Assembly (NCBI GenBank): GCA_018136815.1
Contig: CM030938.1
Span: 1,834,202 to 1,898,201, forward strand
Source of the DNA: Isochrysis galbana
Lineage: Eukaryota; Haptophyta; Isochrysidales; Isochrysidaceae
Direction: 5' to 3'
Length of the DNA stretch: 64,000 nt
Made by a program: the position numbers and the translations under genes. Positions 52,797 through 63,533 of this stretch are shown piece by piece. How positions within the stretch are numbered: position 1 is the stretch's first letter; each line of letters starts with the position of its first letter. Below the pieces are notes generated by a model that was not told the origin of the DNA, made no database searches, and saw only the letters and a list, made by a program, of their open reading frames with translations.

Positions 52797-53604
52797 ATGC
52801 TCTCGCTCTACTCTGCTGTTCCCGCGCTCAAGACGGCCACGCGCATGGCCCCGGTGAAGGCCGTCGCCACCGCCGACTCTGACTTCTGCTACGGACTCCC
52901 GGTACGCGCCGTCGCGCCGCGAGCCGCCCTGCATCAGTACTGTGGCAGGGCCTTCACATGCACGAGAACTCATGCCGTCCCGCTGTAGAGCCTCTCACAT
53001 GCTCTCCTTCCCGCCCGCTGCGCAGGGCAACATCGCTCCAGCTGGCAACTTCGACCCGGCCAATCTCCTCGACGGAACCAGCAAGGAGGAGGTGTACCGC
53101 TGGCGCGAGGCTGAGCTCACTCATGGCCGTGTTGGCATGCTTGCTGCCGCTGGCTTCCTTGTTCAGGAGAACTTCCACCCACTCTTCTCGGGCGACGGTG
53201 GCCCCGCCATCGAGCAGATCCCTGGTCTTCCGCCGGCCATGTGGTTCCTGATGACCCTCGGTATTGGCTTCGCCGAGACCCTCCGCATCCAGAAGGGCTG
53301 GGCCAACCCGTACGAGGGCATGGACAACGTGCAGCGCCTTAGGGATGACTACTACCCGGGCGACCTCGGTTTCGACCCGCTTGGCCTCAAGCCCGAGGAC
53401 CCGGCGGAATTCCGCACCATGCAGGAGCGCGAGCTCTCTCATGGCCGCCTCGCCATGCTTGCGGCGGCCGGCTTCATGGCGCAGGAGGCCGTGAGCGGCA
53501 AGACGTGGTCGCAGCAGGATGTCGGCTTTGAGAACTTCGTCCTCGGCGGCTACTTCAACCAGGAGGCTGCTGAGCTCGCCCGCGACGCCGCTTCAGGCCT
53601 CTAA
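52797..53604 (+). CDS. Fucoxanthin chlorophyll a/c light-harvesting protein, copy 2
   Basis: Exons 52,797-52,901 and 53,026-53,604, 227 residues, with intron length (124 bp) and sequence apparently unchanged from copy 1. The product carries the same EAELTHGR and ERELSHGR chlorophyll-binding helices and should sit in the thylakoid antenna. I see two amino-acid differences from copy 1: Pro14 to Thr in exon 1 and Ser to Gly two residues before the end, plus a silent C/T change. Upstream of the ATG and downstream of the stop the two loci diverge almost at once, except for a shared ACTCGCATCC just before the ATG. Because the intron is kept, the copy did not arise by retroposition. Different flanks mean possibly different regulation. 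Confidence 0.88.
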
Positions 53605-54899
53605 GCTCCTCGACAATATGTTCGGGCCAGGCTGAGCACGACGCCTGTTGTCTTTCGCCGAGATGCTGTCTACGAGCCGCTGTCTTCTTCACAAGCCCGG
53701 CCATGACCATGGCTTTGACGTTCACAAAATGTGTGAGGTTTTGTAGCATTGTCGAGATTAACGACAGTGTACAATAGACCACACAATGTGGCCGGTATGG
53801 ATTTAACGGCAGCACATGCGCGCTATCCGTGTCCGCGTAGCCCTGACTAACAGATGATTCCCGTTGCTGCATGTTGGATTGCCTAGCATGCACTTCTGGT
53901 GCATTTGGATGTTGTGAGATTGTTGTTAAGTACTTTCGGAGACCGTATTTTTACGCTCCAATTGAATTGCGCTGCTGCTCATAAATTGGGCTGCCACTTG
54001 CACCACTCATGGTGTCGATAATCAAAGAGCGTACCTCTCACTACTCGTGCACAACTATTGTTATAACGATAGGGTTAAGAGCAAAAAATCATGCCGAAGA
54101 TTCCGTCCGGCTACTACTACTGAAACCTTTTAATATTCTTACCGTACTCGCGGCGAATGGAACCACTACCTACTATACGTAGCACAATTTCTACACCCCC
54201 ACTCCCCCGGCCCTTCTGCCCCCGCCATCAGGCGGCTCCCCCCGTGCACTTCTAGGGGGATTGGGGTAAAGGGCTTAGGTATGCGCGGTCCGGTGGCCGG
54301 TGGCCGACGCCCCCCTGTCGCATTCGCGAGCCTCTGCAGGCTACTTCGCTATTTTCCGCTCTACCGCTATAACGGCGATGGTAAATCATCAAACTTCGTT
54401 CTTATGTCTATACGTATACGTTTACGACGTCTGACGTCTCCAGTCTCCACGCTTCTATCTCTTTCACTATCAATCACTGCACTTCATTCAATGTTGGTCT
54501 ATCATTATAACCGCGTGGCCAAACAGCTTCTACCTTCTACAGGCTTGTACTCGAAATATGCTCTAGCTCTGCACTGATCACCCAGGCATGGAGATCAAGG
54601 GAGTAGTAAGCACGTGTCCATGAAGACCAAGCAAGGAACAAGGAAGTAGCGAGCATCTTGCTTGCTAAATAAAGTACACCCTCAAGAACCTCAAGCGTCT
54701 AGAATCTGTAAGTCCGACTGACGGGCAAAGGAGGTTGGGGCGTTGGGGCTGGGCCCTGGCCTCCCCTGCCTCTCCCTCGCTGGCGCACCTGACACCTGAG
54801 CCTCTTGGGCCCCCATGCTGCACCTGCACTTGTCTGCCTGTCGACCAGGGGGCCAGGGGGTCGGAGGGGGAGTTGGAGCAATGGGCTGGCCACGGCTGG
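53605..54899. other. Intergenic, no gene
   Basis: 3' flank of the antenna gene. Frames here are short and without domains. Low-complexity GGCCAGGGGG at 54,845-54,870 leads to the truncated edge of the retroelement copy. Confidence 0.5.
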
Positions 54900-56743
54900 T
54901 GACGAATTGTGATGGCCCTTAGGGCCTGAGGGCAATGAGGAAGGGGCAAAGCCGGCGGCAGGCGCGGCGAGGGAGACGACTTCGGAGGTGCTGACGGGCT
55001 GAAGCCCGTCAGCAGAGGAAGGCGGGCAGGCGGGCTTGAGCGAGGGCGAGGACGGCGGCGAAAGCGACATTGAGCGAGTAGCGAGAGGCGAGGGCGAGTG
55101 AGAGGAGGGCTGTGGTGGCAGGGGCTGGTGAGGCGAGGCGAGATTGTAGGGTCTGAGTGTTACGAGAGCGAGAGCGACGAGAACGGGAGCGACGGATGAC
55201 GACTGACGACAGGACGACGGACAGAGACACCCAGGAAAACACCCCGACTCTCGCCCGACGACTTTCTCACATAACTCGACTGAAATCAAACCCAAACACT
55301 CCGGCCAGACGACAACGGACGACGATCAGAAGGCGATCTGTCGGCGATCCCGTCTGGAAGGGGAATCGCACCATAACGGAAACGAGGGGCAATCCTGCGC
55401 CGCACAGGATTCCAAAAGACTTACCGAATAAGACGAGAGAAGTGCGGTGTGCCTAAGGGGGAGATGCGATGAGATTGCAAATTAAACCTGATTGCAATCA
55501 CTGCAGTAGATAGAGAAACGTGGAGAAGATAGCGAATTCAACCTATTTGCGAGGCGCCTAGGAGGGAGAAGGGTGGGGAAACTTCCTTCTCTTTTGAGAG
55601 AAAGAGAGAGAACGCTCCACAACCCAAGACCCTATGCGTCCAAGCGAAGCTTTTTGACCGAGAACGAGAACGAGAGAATTATAACGATAAATGCCGAACG
55701 ACGAAGAGAAGAGAGAAGCCTAACGAGTGTCGATTCGCGAATGCGACACCCCCCTGCTAGGATCGAGCGTCCCGCGAGGAAAGAAGAGAACCTAACGGAC
55801 ATCGGAGAGCTCCGAACAAGCCACGAGAAAGGCAGAAGAGCAATCCTGAACGAGACCGAATGAGCGAAGAGCGAAGAGCGAATAAATCCGAAGAGCGAAC
55901 GAAACAATAAATCTGAAGAGCGAATGAAACAATAAATCCGAATGGAGGGAGAGCCGCGCACCCAACGCCGAACCAAGACGGAAGACGTGATGAGCGACGC
56001 ACCGAGAAGTTACGAATTACGAACAACGAACAATCGAGGACCGATGAGAACGCGGAACGACAAGAATCGAGAATCGAGAGCGAGAAACGAAGAACGCGGA
56101 ACGACGAGAATCGAGAATCGAGATCGAGAGCGAGAAACGAAGAACGATAAGAACGCGGAACGATGAGAATCGAGAATCGAGAATCGAAGAACGAACGACG
56201 AACGACGAACGACGAACGACGAACTATAAGAATAGTGCACGACGACCGAGGAGACAAGGGGTACCACACCCGTCCGGACGATAAGGTGTAGAATCGGCGG
56301 CCGGCGCGGCAGACCGCAGGACTCAACGCTGCAACCCATCCTCTTCTCTCTTTTACGAGAGTTTTACCTGGATGTTTGGGCGGTGTGGCGGCACCCAAGT
56401 TACAACGCGGCGTCCCCTGTGCTCCAAGATATCAAAAGTCGAGCGACCAACGGCGAAAGACGGCGAGATAGTACGATAGCATAGAGCACGTCACGCGCGA
56501 GCTAAACGACGAGGTACGGGGGTCTCCTGACAGAGCGCAGCGAAAGGGGAGGGAGATCCATCCTCCGTGGTCGAAAAGGGGGGGGCGAGCCATACCTCTC
56601 TTCCCGCGGGGGGGAACCATTCGGCGGCCGCGGGGGGGAAATTCGGCGACCGCGGGGGGGAACTGGAAAAGAATTCCCGTACGTTCCCGTACCCCGATCA
56701 AACGTAAACGACGGCGTTGAGAGATATCTGAAGGGGCGTGACA
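54900..56743 (-). mobile_element. 3' LTR of gypsy element plus tandem truncated leader/gag of a second copy
   Basis: On the minus strand an LTR-like start TGTCACGCCCC lies at 56,743, ten bases past the pol stop. The region to about 55,370 is then LTR-like; it is followed by a leader and by an ATG (55,295) that opens the same gag N-terminus as the main element, cut off at about 54,900. The block 54,900-55,748 repeats 61,487-62,335 (offset 6,587) with very few differences, apart from four bases at its left edge. So a second element start follows the first element's LTR head-to-tail. A possible primer-binding site TGGTGCGATTCCCC is at about 55,371-55,358 (minus). LTR ends were not fixed exactly. 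Confidence 0.65.
56035..56225. repeat. Tandem GAGAATC/GAACGC repeats inside the LTR
   Basis: About three units of 45-60 bp, each AACGCGGAACGA, then GAATCGAGAATCGAGA, then GCGAGAAACGAAG, followed by four GAACGAC copies. Arrays of this kind in the U3 part of LTRs can act as enhancers; that role is inferred. Confidence 0.8.
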
Positions 56744-56753
56744 GTCGCGACCG

Positions 56754-59700
56754 TCAGAAGAACGCAGAGGGTGTATCGAGGAGAGAGACGAGGGTGCGAT
56801 CCGATGGCGACAAGCGTGCGAGAGCCTCGGAGCGACAGCGAACGAAGGTAGGCGAGGCAAGCGCAGCGGGCGCAAATGCGTGGGAGCCAAACCACGGGGA
56901 ACCGCGCGACGATCCCGACGAGTACCACCACTGCCCGAGGACGAAGACCGCGTGCTGCGGCCGCATCATTGGACCTGCAGGGTTGGCAACAGACGGGCGG
57001 GCTGAGACGGGCAACTGGGAGACATGAGCAATGGGGCCACTGTGCGAGGACGGTGCGAGACGAGGCGAGCGGCGCGGGGCCTGATGATCCGAGCCGGTGG
57101 TCTCGGATCCCACGGGAGCTTCGATCGCGTGCGACGTCGGCGGAGTTGAGACGGTCTGAGATTGTGATTCTGCAGCCCGCTTTCTCATCTGAGGCTTACG
57201 AAGAGGCGGGAAGGGGTGAGCATCATCATAGGCGGTGACGAGCGACTCGCAGCGGCGAAGCAGTTCGGCTAGCGGCTCCCATGTGGCCGCAGCTTTCGCG
57301 TAGCCACGCCATTTGACGAGGTAATGCCTTGAATCGCCTCGACCCTTGCGGTCAAGAAGTGAATCAACCAGATACTCATCTGTTTGGACGGGATCTTCAT
57401 CTGTGAGGGTATAGTAGGGACGGAGGTTAGTCACATGCACCTCCTCGGAGAGGAGGCGATTTTCTTGGTCGCGTAGTCGGTAGCGGCCAGCGCCAAGCGC
57501 CTCAGCGATGCGGTATGGTCCGCTATAGTGGTAGAGGAGCTTGTTGCGGTGTCCTGGAATCTTGCGAACCACCCTATCACCTGGGGCAAATTGGATAGGG
57601 GGAGAGTGAGTGCGTAGTGTGTCAGCGAGTGCGTCGGCTTGAGACTCTAAAGTTGCATCATAAACCGCGGCCCACGCCGCCTTTAAACGACAATGCATTT
57701 TCCAAGCGTACGAGCGAATTTCCTGAGGTAACTCGGGAGGTGGGCCAGTGTCAGGTGGATCAGAAAGCTGTGCAGGCAGGCGAAGCTCACGGCCATAGAG
57801 CAAGGCAGCAGGCGACATGCGGGTAATGCGATTGGCTGAAGCGCGCATGCTCATTAGAAAGAACGGGAGATGATCGACCCAATGACCGCCGCCTTCATCA
57901 GTAGCGCGAGCCATGTTGATCAATGTTTGCTGAGCTCGTTCGACCAGGCCCACGCTCTCGTGATGATGAGGTGTGCTCGGCCGCAAGTCGGTGCCGGTGC
58001 GCTCGAGGATGATCGAGGTGAGTTGACTAGCGAGATTGCTGCCGGAGTCCGAGCGAAGTTGCCTTGGTACTCCGTGCCGAGAAACGACGTACGACATGAA
58101 GGCGTGAAGAGCGTCGGCACTCGAGGGGTCGCCGTTGTGAGGGGCCGCCTCGATCCAACGAGTGAGCGAGTCTACGAAGACGAGGAGCTTGTCGAAGCCT
58201 CGGGAGCCCTTGATGAAGTCGTGCGTGGGAGCCATCGAGACGACGTCGCAGAAGACGATGTCGAACGGATAGGCGCCGACCTGCGGTCCCTTTGGGTCTG
58301 CGAGGTGGCGGAAGGGAGGCTTAGCTAAAGTGCATTCATGGCATTGGCGAACGTGCTCACAGACGTCTGCGTTCATCCCAGGCCAAAAATATCGGTCTCG
58401 TAGAAGGCGCGCCATTCGGTTGTCGCCGAGGTGGCACAGGTGGTCGTGAAAGGCTTCGAGGTAGGCGCGGCGCATCGTCTTCGGCACGTAGAGGCAGAGC
58501 TTCTCGCCGTCTCTCGTCGGTACTCGTCGGTAGAGTAGTCCAGATCGCAACAGGCATCGCGAAGATTCGCGGCTGAGCCAGCGCAAGCGACGGTGATCGA
58601 GATCGGGGTTGTGAGGAGACGAGGAGAGGAAGCGAATGAGGTCGTGGCAGTCGGGGTCCTCGGCCTGTGCCTCTTTGAGCGCCTCGGCATTGGGTGTACC
58701 GACGTCGAGGTAGGAGAGGTTGATAGAATCCCTGGTCGTAGAGGACAACCTGGACGACCGTTCGTCGGCTTGCAGACTGGATGCCGTTGTGGTACGAGAA
58801 CGAGAGGCGGCGACGGCTGGCGGCTGACCATCCGATGCCGTGGTGGAGCGAGAGTTAGGGACGACGGCGGCTAGCAGCTGCCCACCCCCCTGCTTAGGAG
58901 CGGACGTCTCCGACGTCTCGTCGTCTGCCGCCACCAAGCGCGACACACCATCCGCGTCTTTGTGATTAGCACCAGGTTTGTGTTCGACGGTAAAGCGATA
59001 CTCCGACAACTTGAGCGCCCATCGCATCAGGCGCGACGCCGGCCCACCCTGGACGGTGTCCTTCATGGTGTGCAACCAACGGAGAGCTTGGTGATCGATC
59101 ACGAGGCGGAAGTGTCGGCCCCAAAGGTACGGTCGCCAAGTGCGAATGCTTTCCAAGGCGGCGAGAAGCTCCACCTCGGTGGTGGTCCAGTGACGCTCCG
59201 CGGCGGTGAGGCGGCGACCGTAGTACGCGACGACATGCTCATGCCCGTGGTCGTCAATTTGCGACAGGACTCCGCCGATACCCAGGGTACTGGCCGCGTC
59301 CGTTTTGACGATGAACTCTTTGTCGTGACGGGGCGCAGCCAACACTGGTGCGGACGTGATGAGGTCGATGAGGCGACGGATCGCTGTCTGACACTCAGGT
59401 GACTGAGAGACGGTAGCCACATCGACGCCCGTACGAGTCAGGTCGGTGAGAGGGGCCGCAACGTGCGCGAAGCCCTTGATGAACCGACGGTAGTACGAAC
59501 AAAGACCGAGAAACGAGCGGACCTTCTCGAGCGAGTTGATGTGACGTGGATCAATCGAGCGTACCGCCTCGACTTTCTTGGGGTCCATCTCGAGACCACG
59601 ACGAGAAACGACGTGCCCAAGGTACTCGCCCTTGATAGCGAACAAGATGCACTTGGAGGCCTTACACGAGAGACCGGCCCATCGGAGCCGCTCGAGGACG

Positions 59701-60665
59701 AGGTCGAGACGATGAAGCATCTGCTCGAATGAGGCGTCGACGCGTTCCTCTAGCGTGCTGCCTGTACCTGTCGACCAAATCCCGATGTCGTCCAGGTACG
59801 GCATGCAAATTTCCCATGCGAGGCCTTGGAGCACCGCGTCCATGAGACGACACATGTAGGAAGGGCCGGATTGGACGCCGAACGGGAGGTAATTGAACTC
59901 GTACTTCTGGCGGTGGGTGCAGAACGCCGTGATGGGTTTGTCCTCCTCCTTGATGGGCAGACACCAGAAGCCGGAGGCGAGATCGAGCAAGCAGAGAAAG
60001 AGAGAATCTCGAGAACCTTGGCCTCGGGATAGACGATCGATAGCTTCGACGGTGAGCGGTAGAGGGCTGTCCGAGATACGAAGCTTCGAGTTCGTGTCGC
60101 GATAGTCGACGCAGAAGCGAACGGATCCGTCCTTCTTGCCGACTAGGACGACCCGCGAAGCCCAAGGCGAATTCGACTTGCGGATGATGCCCGCCGCCTC
60201 CATCTCGGCGACGTGCTTGTCGACGATGGCGCGGCCCTCGTCACCCATCTTGGACGGAGCGTGTCGGTGGGCTGTAGCACCGGGGAGGAGAGGCAGCTCG
60301 ACCTCCATGACGTGCGTGTGCCGAGGGTTCTTCGGGTCGAGGGCGAACGCGTCGATATGCCGTGCCAGCAGGCAGCGTACGCGCTGCTTCTGGGACGGCG
60401 ACAATTGCTTGTCGGGGTCAATGGTGATAGCGTCGAGGAGCGCGCGCTGTGCCTCGGTGAGCGAGGACTCGGGGTCGTCTCCATCACCGGCGGCTGTCGA
60501 CCGCGCCTCGTGCAACTTGTACTCGATGTGAGCTGACGCCACCGGCGAGTACGCAGGAAGAGTTACAGGTCGTGGCGCCAAGTTCCAAACGGTGATCAAC
60601 ACCTCTCCCTCCGGGACCCATCGGACTCCGAGTCGCTGGTCGACGAGTAGTTGGACGAACGCGGG
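56754..60665 (-). CDS. pol: Ty3/gypsy chromovirus pol: RT, RNase H, integrase, chromodomain
   Basis: A long frame; counting from the GTG at 60,602 it has 1,282 residues, but it is open back to about 60,665. Reverse transcriptase covers about 115-330 with LPFG (239-242) and YLDD (269-272). RNase H follows at about 430-555 (Asp435, Glu476, Asp503). The integrase zinc part has the paired His of FHDHLCHLGDNRM and the Cys pair of QCHEC. The catalytic core is D,D35E at Asp786, Asp852 and Glu888. A C-terminal chromodomain at about 1,075-1,125 (EYLVDSLLD, HYLVKWRGY, ATWEPL) would direct integration to marked chromatin. All catalytic residues are kept and there is no stop, so the enzyme part could work. 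The protease (DTG/DSG motif) that should precede RT is missing. The stop lies ten bases from the LTR start. Confidence 0.9.
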   Translation of the reverse strand, partial: PAFVQLLVDQRLGVRWVPEGEVLITVWNLAPRPVTLPAYSPVASAHIEYKLHEARSTAAGDGDDPESSLTEAQRALLDAITIDPDKQLSPSQKQRVRCLLARHIDAFALDPKNPRHTHVMEVELPLLPGATAHRHAPSKMGDEGRAIVDKHVAEMEAAGIIRKSNSPWASRVVLVGKKDGSVRFCVDYRDTNSKLRISDSPLPLTVEAIDRLSRGQGSRDSLFLCLLDLASGFWCLPIKEEDKPITAFCTHRQKYEFNYLPFGVQSGPSYMCRLMDAVLQGLAWEICMPYLDDIGIWSTGTGSTLEERVDASFEQMLHRLDLVLERLRWAGLSCKASKCILFAIKGEYLGHVVSRRGLEMDPKKVEAVRSIDPRHINSLEKVRSFLGLCSYYRRFIKGFAHVAAPLTDLTRTGVDVATVSQSPECQTAIRRLIDLITSAPVLAAPRHDKEFIVKTDAASTLGIGGVLSQIDDHGHEHVVAYYGRRLTAAERHWTTTEVELLAALESIRTWRPYLWGRHFRLVIDHQALRWLHTMKDTVQGGPASRLMRWALKLSEYRFTVEHKPGANHKDADGVSRLVAADDETSETSAPKQGGGQLLAAVVPNSRSTTASDGQPPAVAASRSRTTTASSLQADERSSRLSSTTRDSINLSYLDVGTPNAEALKEAQAEDPDCHDLIRFLSSSPHNPDLDHRRLRWLSRESSRCLLRSGLLYRRVPTRDGEKLCLYVPKTMRRAYLEAFHDHLCHLGDNRMARLLRDRYFWPGMNADVCEHVRQCHECTLAKPPFRHLADPKGPQVGAYPFDIVFCDVVSMAPTHDFIKGSRGFDKLLVFVDSLTRWIEAAPHNGDPSSADALHAFMSYVVSRHGVPRQLRSDSGSNLASQLTSIILERTGTDLRPSTPHHHESVGLVERAQQTLINMARATDEGGGHWVDHLPFFLMSMRASANRITRMSPAALLYGRELRLPAQLSDPPDTGPPPELPQEIRSYAWKMHCRLKAAWAAVYDATLESQADALADTLRTHSPPIQFAPGDRVVRKIPGHRNKLLYHYSGPYRIAEALGAGRYRLRDQENRLLSEEVHVTNLRPYYTLTDEDPVQTDEYLVDSLLDRKGRGDSRHYLVKWRGYAKAAATWEPLAELLRRCESLVTAYDDAHPFPPLRKPQMRKRAAESQSQTVSTPPTSHAIEAPVGSETTGSDHQAPRRSPRLAPSSHSGPIAHVSQLPVSARPSVANPAGPMMRPQHAVFVLGQWWYSSGSSRGSPWFGSHAFAPAALASPTFVRCRSEALARLSPSDRTLVSLLDTPSAFF

Positions 60666-61882
60666 CTAGAGACCGGAGACGAGGACGAGGAGGACGAAGA
60701 AGTAGGGGAGCTATAGCGGCGGCGGCGGCGGTCCTTCTTCTTGTCCTTATGAGCCTTCTTGGATTTCGATGAGGAGCGAGGGAGCGGCGGTGGCGGAGGC
60801 AAAACAATTTCGCCGCCATCTTCGGATGGAGGTGGAGGCGGGCTGGTTGCCTGGACTGGAGCAGGAGGGAGTCGGCCCCGTTCGAGCGCGTTAGTGACCG
60901 CGGCGAGCTGCTGAGAGAATTGGGCTGCCATGGCCTGCATGAGCTCGATGTAGCGCAGCTCGACGGGGTTGAGCCCCGGTGAAGCCGAAGAGGTTGGCGG
61001 CGGGGCCGTAGCAGACGGTGGAGAAGGAGAGAGATGAAGAAGGGAGTCGGGCAGCAGGCCCGGGGCCTCTTCACCACGCGATGGTCGACTTGGGGCGACC
61101 GAGACGACCGAGAGGCGTTCGAGAGAGGCGCTGTAGGGCTCGTAGGCTGCCTCCGAGTCCGATGGCAGGGGTGGCGGTGCCTCGAGGCCTGAGCGAGAAG
61201 AGGGGAGGAATCCTTCCAGAGGATTATCCTCACCCTGGTGAGACTCGGGCTTGGACCTGTCTCCCATGGGCTCCGGCGGCGAAGGCGGAGATGATGGTGG
61301 GGGGACCGCAGAGAGATCAGGAGGAGAAGAAAGGGAGGGCATCACCTCCCACTGCGAGGGTGGCGGTGGATGTCCGTCCGGAGAGGAGAAAGGGGGCAGG
61401 GCAGGCATGGTGCCCGACTCTGCAGAGGTGGGGTTGACCCCCATTGAGACGTCCAGCGCGGGACGCACCGGAAGCGATTCTACACCTGACGAATTGGGAA
61501 GGCCCTTAGGGCCTGAGGGCAATGAGGAAGGGGCAAAGCCGGCGGCAGGCGCGGCGAGGGAGACGACTTCGGAGGTGCTGACGGGCTGAAGCCCGTCAGC
61601 AGAGGAAGGCGGGCAGGCGGGCTTGAGCGAGGGCGAGGACGGCGGCGAAAGCGACATTGAGCGAGTAGCGAGAGGCGAGGGCGAGTGAGAGGAGGGCTGT
61701 GGTGGCAGGGGCTGGTGAGGCGAGGCGAGATTGTAGGGTCTGAGTGTTACGAGAGCGAGAGCGACGAGAACGGGAGCGACGGATGACGACTGACGACAGG
61801 ACGACGGACAGAGACACCCAGGAAAACACCCCGACTCTCGCCCCACGACTTTCTCACATAACTCGACTGAAATCAAACCCAA
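60596..61882 (-). CDS. gag: Gag-like N-terminal ORF of the gypsy element (no capsid or zinc knuckle)
   Basis: 428 residues from the ATG at 61,882; an internal ATG at 61,657 may be the true start. It is dominated by Pro/Ser/Ala, with a short helical stretch (ELRYIELMQAMAAQFSQQLAAVTNALERG) at about 318-346 and then a basic SKSKKAHKDKKKDRRRRR patch and a Ser run. It then ends and overlaps pol by about 70 bases in another frame. I find neither a capsid-like helical domain of full size, nor a CCHC zinc knuckle, nor a protease motif. Chromoviruses normally carry all three here, so an internal deletion of capsid, nucleocapsid and protease is the simplest reading. A strongly diverged gag is the alternative. 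The N-terminal part recurs at 54,900-55,295. Confidence 0.65.
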   Translation of the reverse strand: MGLISVELCEKVVGRESGCFPGCLCPSSCRQSSSVAPVLVALALVTLRPYNLASPHQPLPPQPSSHSPSPLATRSMSLSPPSSPSLKPACPPSSADGLQPVSTSEVVSLAAPAAGFAPSSLPSGPKGLPNSSGVESLPVRPALDVSMGVNPTSAESGTMPALPPFSSPDGHPPPPSQWEVMPSLSSPPDLSAVPPPSSPPSPPEPMGDRSKPESHQGEDNPLEGFLPSSRSGLEAPPPLPSDSEAAYEPYSASLERLSVVSVAPSRPSRGEEAPGLLPDSLLHLSPSPPSATAPPPTSSASPGLNPVELRYIELMQAMAAQFSQQLAAVTNALERGRLPPAPVQATSPPPPPSEDGGEIVLPPPPPLPRSSSKSKKAHKDKKKDRRRRRYSSPTSSSSSSSSPVSSPRSSNYSSTSDSESDGSRRERC

Positions 61883-62340
61883 ACACTCCGGCCAGACGAC
61901 AACGGACGACGATCAGAAGGCGATCTGTCGGCGATCCCGTCTGGAAGGGGAATCGCACCATAACGGAAACGAGGGGCAATCCTGCGCCGCACAGGATTCC
62001 AAAAGACTTACCGAATAAGACGAGAGAAGTGCGGTGTGCCTAAGCGGGAGATGCGATGAGATTGCAAATTAAACCTGATTGCAATCACTGCAGTAGATAG
62101 AGAAACGTGGAGAAGATAGCGAATTCAACCTATTTGCGAGGCGCCTAGGAGGGAGAAGGGTGGGGAAACTTCCTTCTCTTTTGAGAGAAAGAGAGAGAAC
62201 GCTCCACAACCCAAGACCCTATGCGTCCAAGCGAAGCTTTTTGACCGAGAACGAGAACGAGAGAATTATAACGATAAATGCCGAACGACGAAGAGAAGAG
62301 AGAAGCCTAACGAGTGTCGATTCGCGAATGCGACAGCTGG
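61883..62340 (-). mobile_element. Leader and truncated 5' LTR of the gypsy element
   Basis: Positions to 62,335 match the tandem copy at 55,296-55,748 nearly base for base (for example C/G at 61,840 against 55,253 and C/G at 62,045 against 55,458). Past 62,340 the right side is unrelated sequence, whereas the left copy runs on for another kilobase to the TGTCACGCCCC start. The 5' LTR therefore lacks its outer (U3) part, and this element could not be transcribed from its own promoter. Confidence 0.65.
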
Positions 62341-63533
62341 CTAGGATGGGCGAATGGGGCGAGCCTGTGGGGAAGGGATTGGGTCAGTAGGGCAGTGTGC
62401 TCTTGGCAAGCCATCAAGCATGCAGCATGCCAGGACGATGGGTGGTTCCTCCCCCATGGCAGGGGAGAAGTGGAGAGAGGGGGGGGCTCGTGCCCCCCCC
62501 CATGGGTCAAGCAAGTCTAACTTAGTTGACCGGCTACTACTACTAGCTGCTAGCTGCAAACTGCAAAGGACTACGCATTCACGGTCACGGTACTGACTCA
62601 CGCCATAGCCTAAATAAACCCCATAACACCTACCACTTTTACACTAGCCCTTTCATTCCTTTGTCTTTGGCATCGGGGGGAAGGGGGCGTGCACTACATC
62701 GGGCCAAGTGCAAGGGGCGGGCTGGGGCAGACGTGTAGTGGTTGGTTGGGTGTTCCTGTGGCAGACAAACGTAAACGTCGCTTCTGCATATGACTTATAA
62801 CTTATAACTTATCGCTTACCGTGCCCCCGGGGGGTCTTGGTCCCCGCCTTTTGAATTGTTCTCGTCTGGTGCCTGCCGCATCCGCGATCGACCTCTTTGT
62901 TTTAGGAGTCGTCTGCGCTTTATCTTTATGCCCCCTCGCTTCTCCCTTGCTCCTTGTAGGCACGGCACCGTTGACCGTTGGAGAATCTCCAAGCACCTCG
63001 CTTCCGCCTACATTGATTTTGCGTTCTGCCCCTGCACCTTCTTCGCTTCGCCTCTTTTGTCGCTTACCTTGTCACCTGCTTTGCCCCTCACCTGGTTTAC
63101 CTTCTTGCGTGCCCCAAGCGTTCTAAGGTTATGTCGCCGGTTTAGATTTAGGTATGCTGCCGGTGCCCGAGGACCAGCAAGGAACCGCCCCCTTGTGTCC
63201 CTGATCTCCCCTGTGGTCTAGGTCCCGAACGGCACCGAATATGTGCTAGATGGGTGTTTTCCGGGGATTTTACCGCTTTACTTTGGTGTATTTCGTCCTC
63301 AATCCAGACTTTTTCATCTTTACACCCTTAGCAATTAAAATAGTGTTTGACCGCCCTACATAGAAGCATTCCATGGGGCTGCCAAATATTGCGTATTATT
63401 GGCAGCATCTAGAGCACCCCATTAAGGGCATGCCCGGTCGCACTCAAGGTGTCTGCGCCACGTCTGTCATCGCAATACTCGCAATATAGTCCTCGAGCTC
63501 GACCCATCGCCATCAATAAAGAACGAGTTCAAA
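62341..63533. repeat. Intergenic with R1 (62.63-62.72 kb) and R2 (63.30-63.36 kb) pieces
   Basis: 62,625-62,715 has ACACCTACCACTTTTACAC and a TTCCTTTGTCTTTGGCATCGGGGG end, like the other R1 copies. 63,300-63,360 is the R2 end (ACACCCTTAGCAATTAAAAT, GTTTGACCGCCCTA). No gene is seen in between. Confidence 0.55.

Noticed and set aside
57870-58328. Plus-strand ORFs opposite the gypsy pol
   Set aside because: Antisense frames in high-GC coding DNA. The minus frame has all catalytic motifs.
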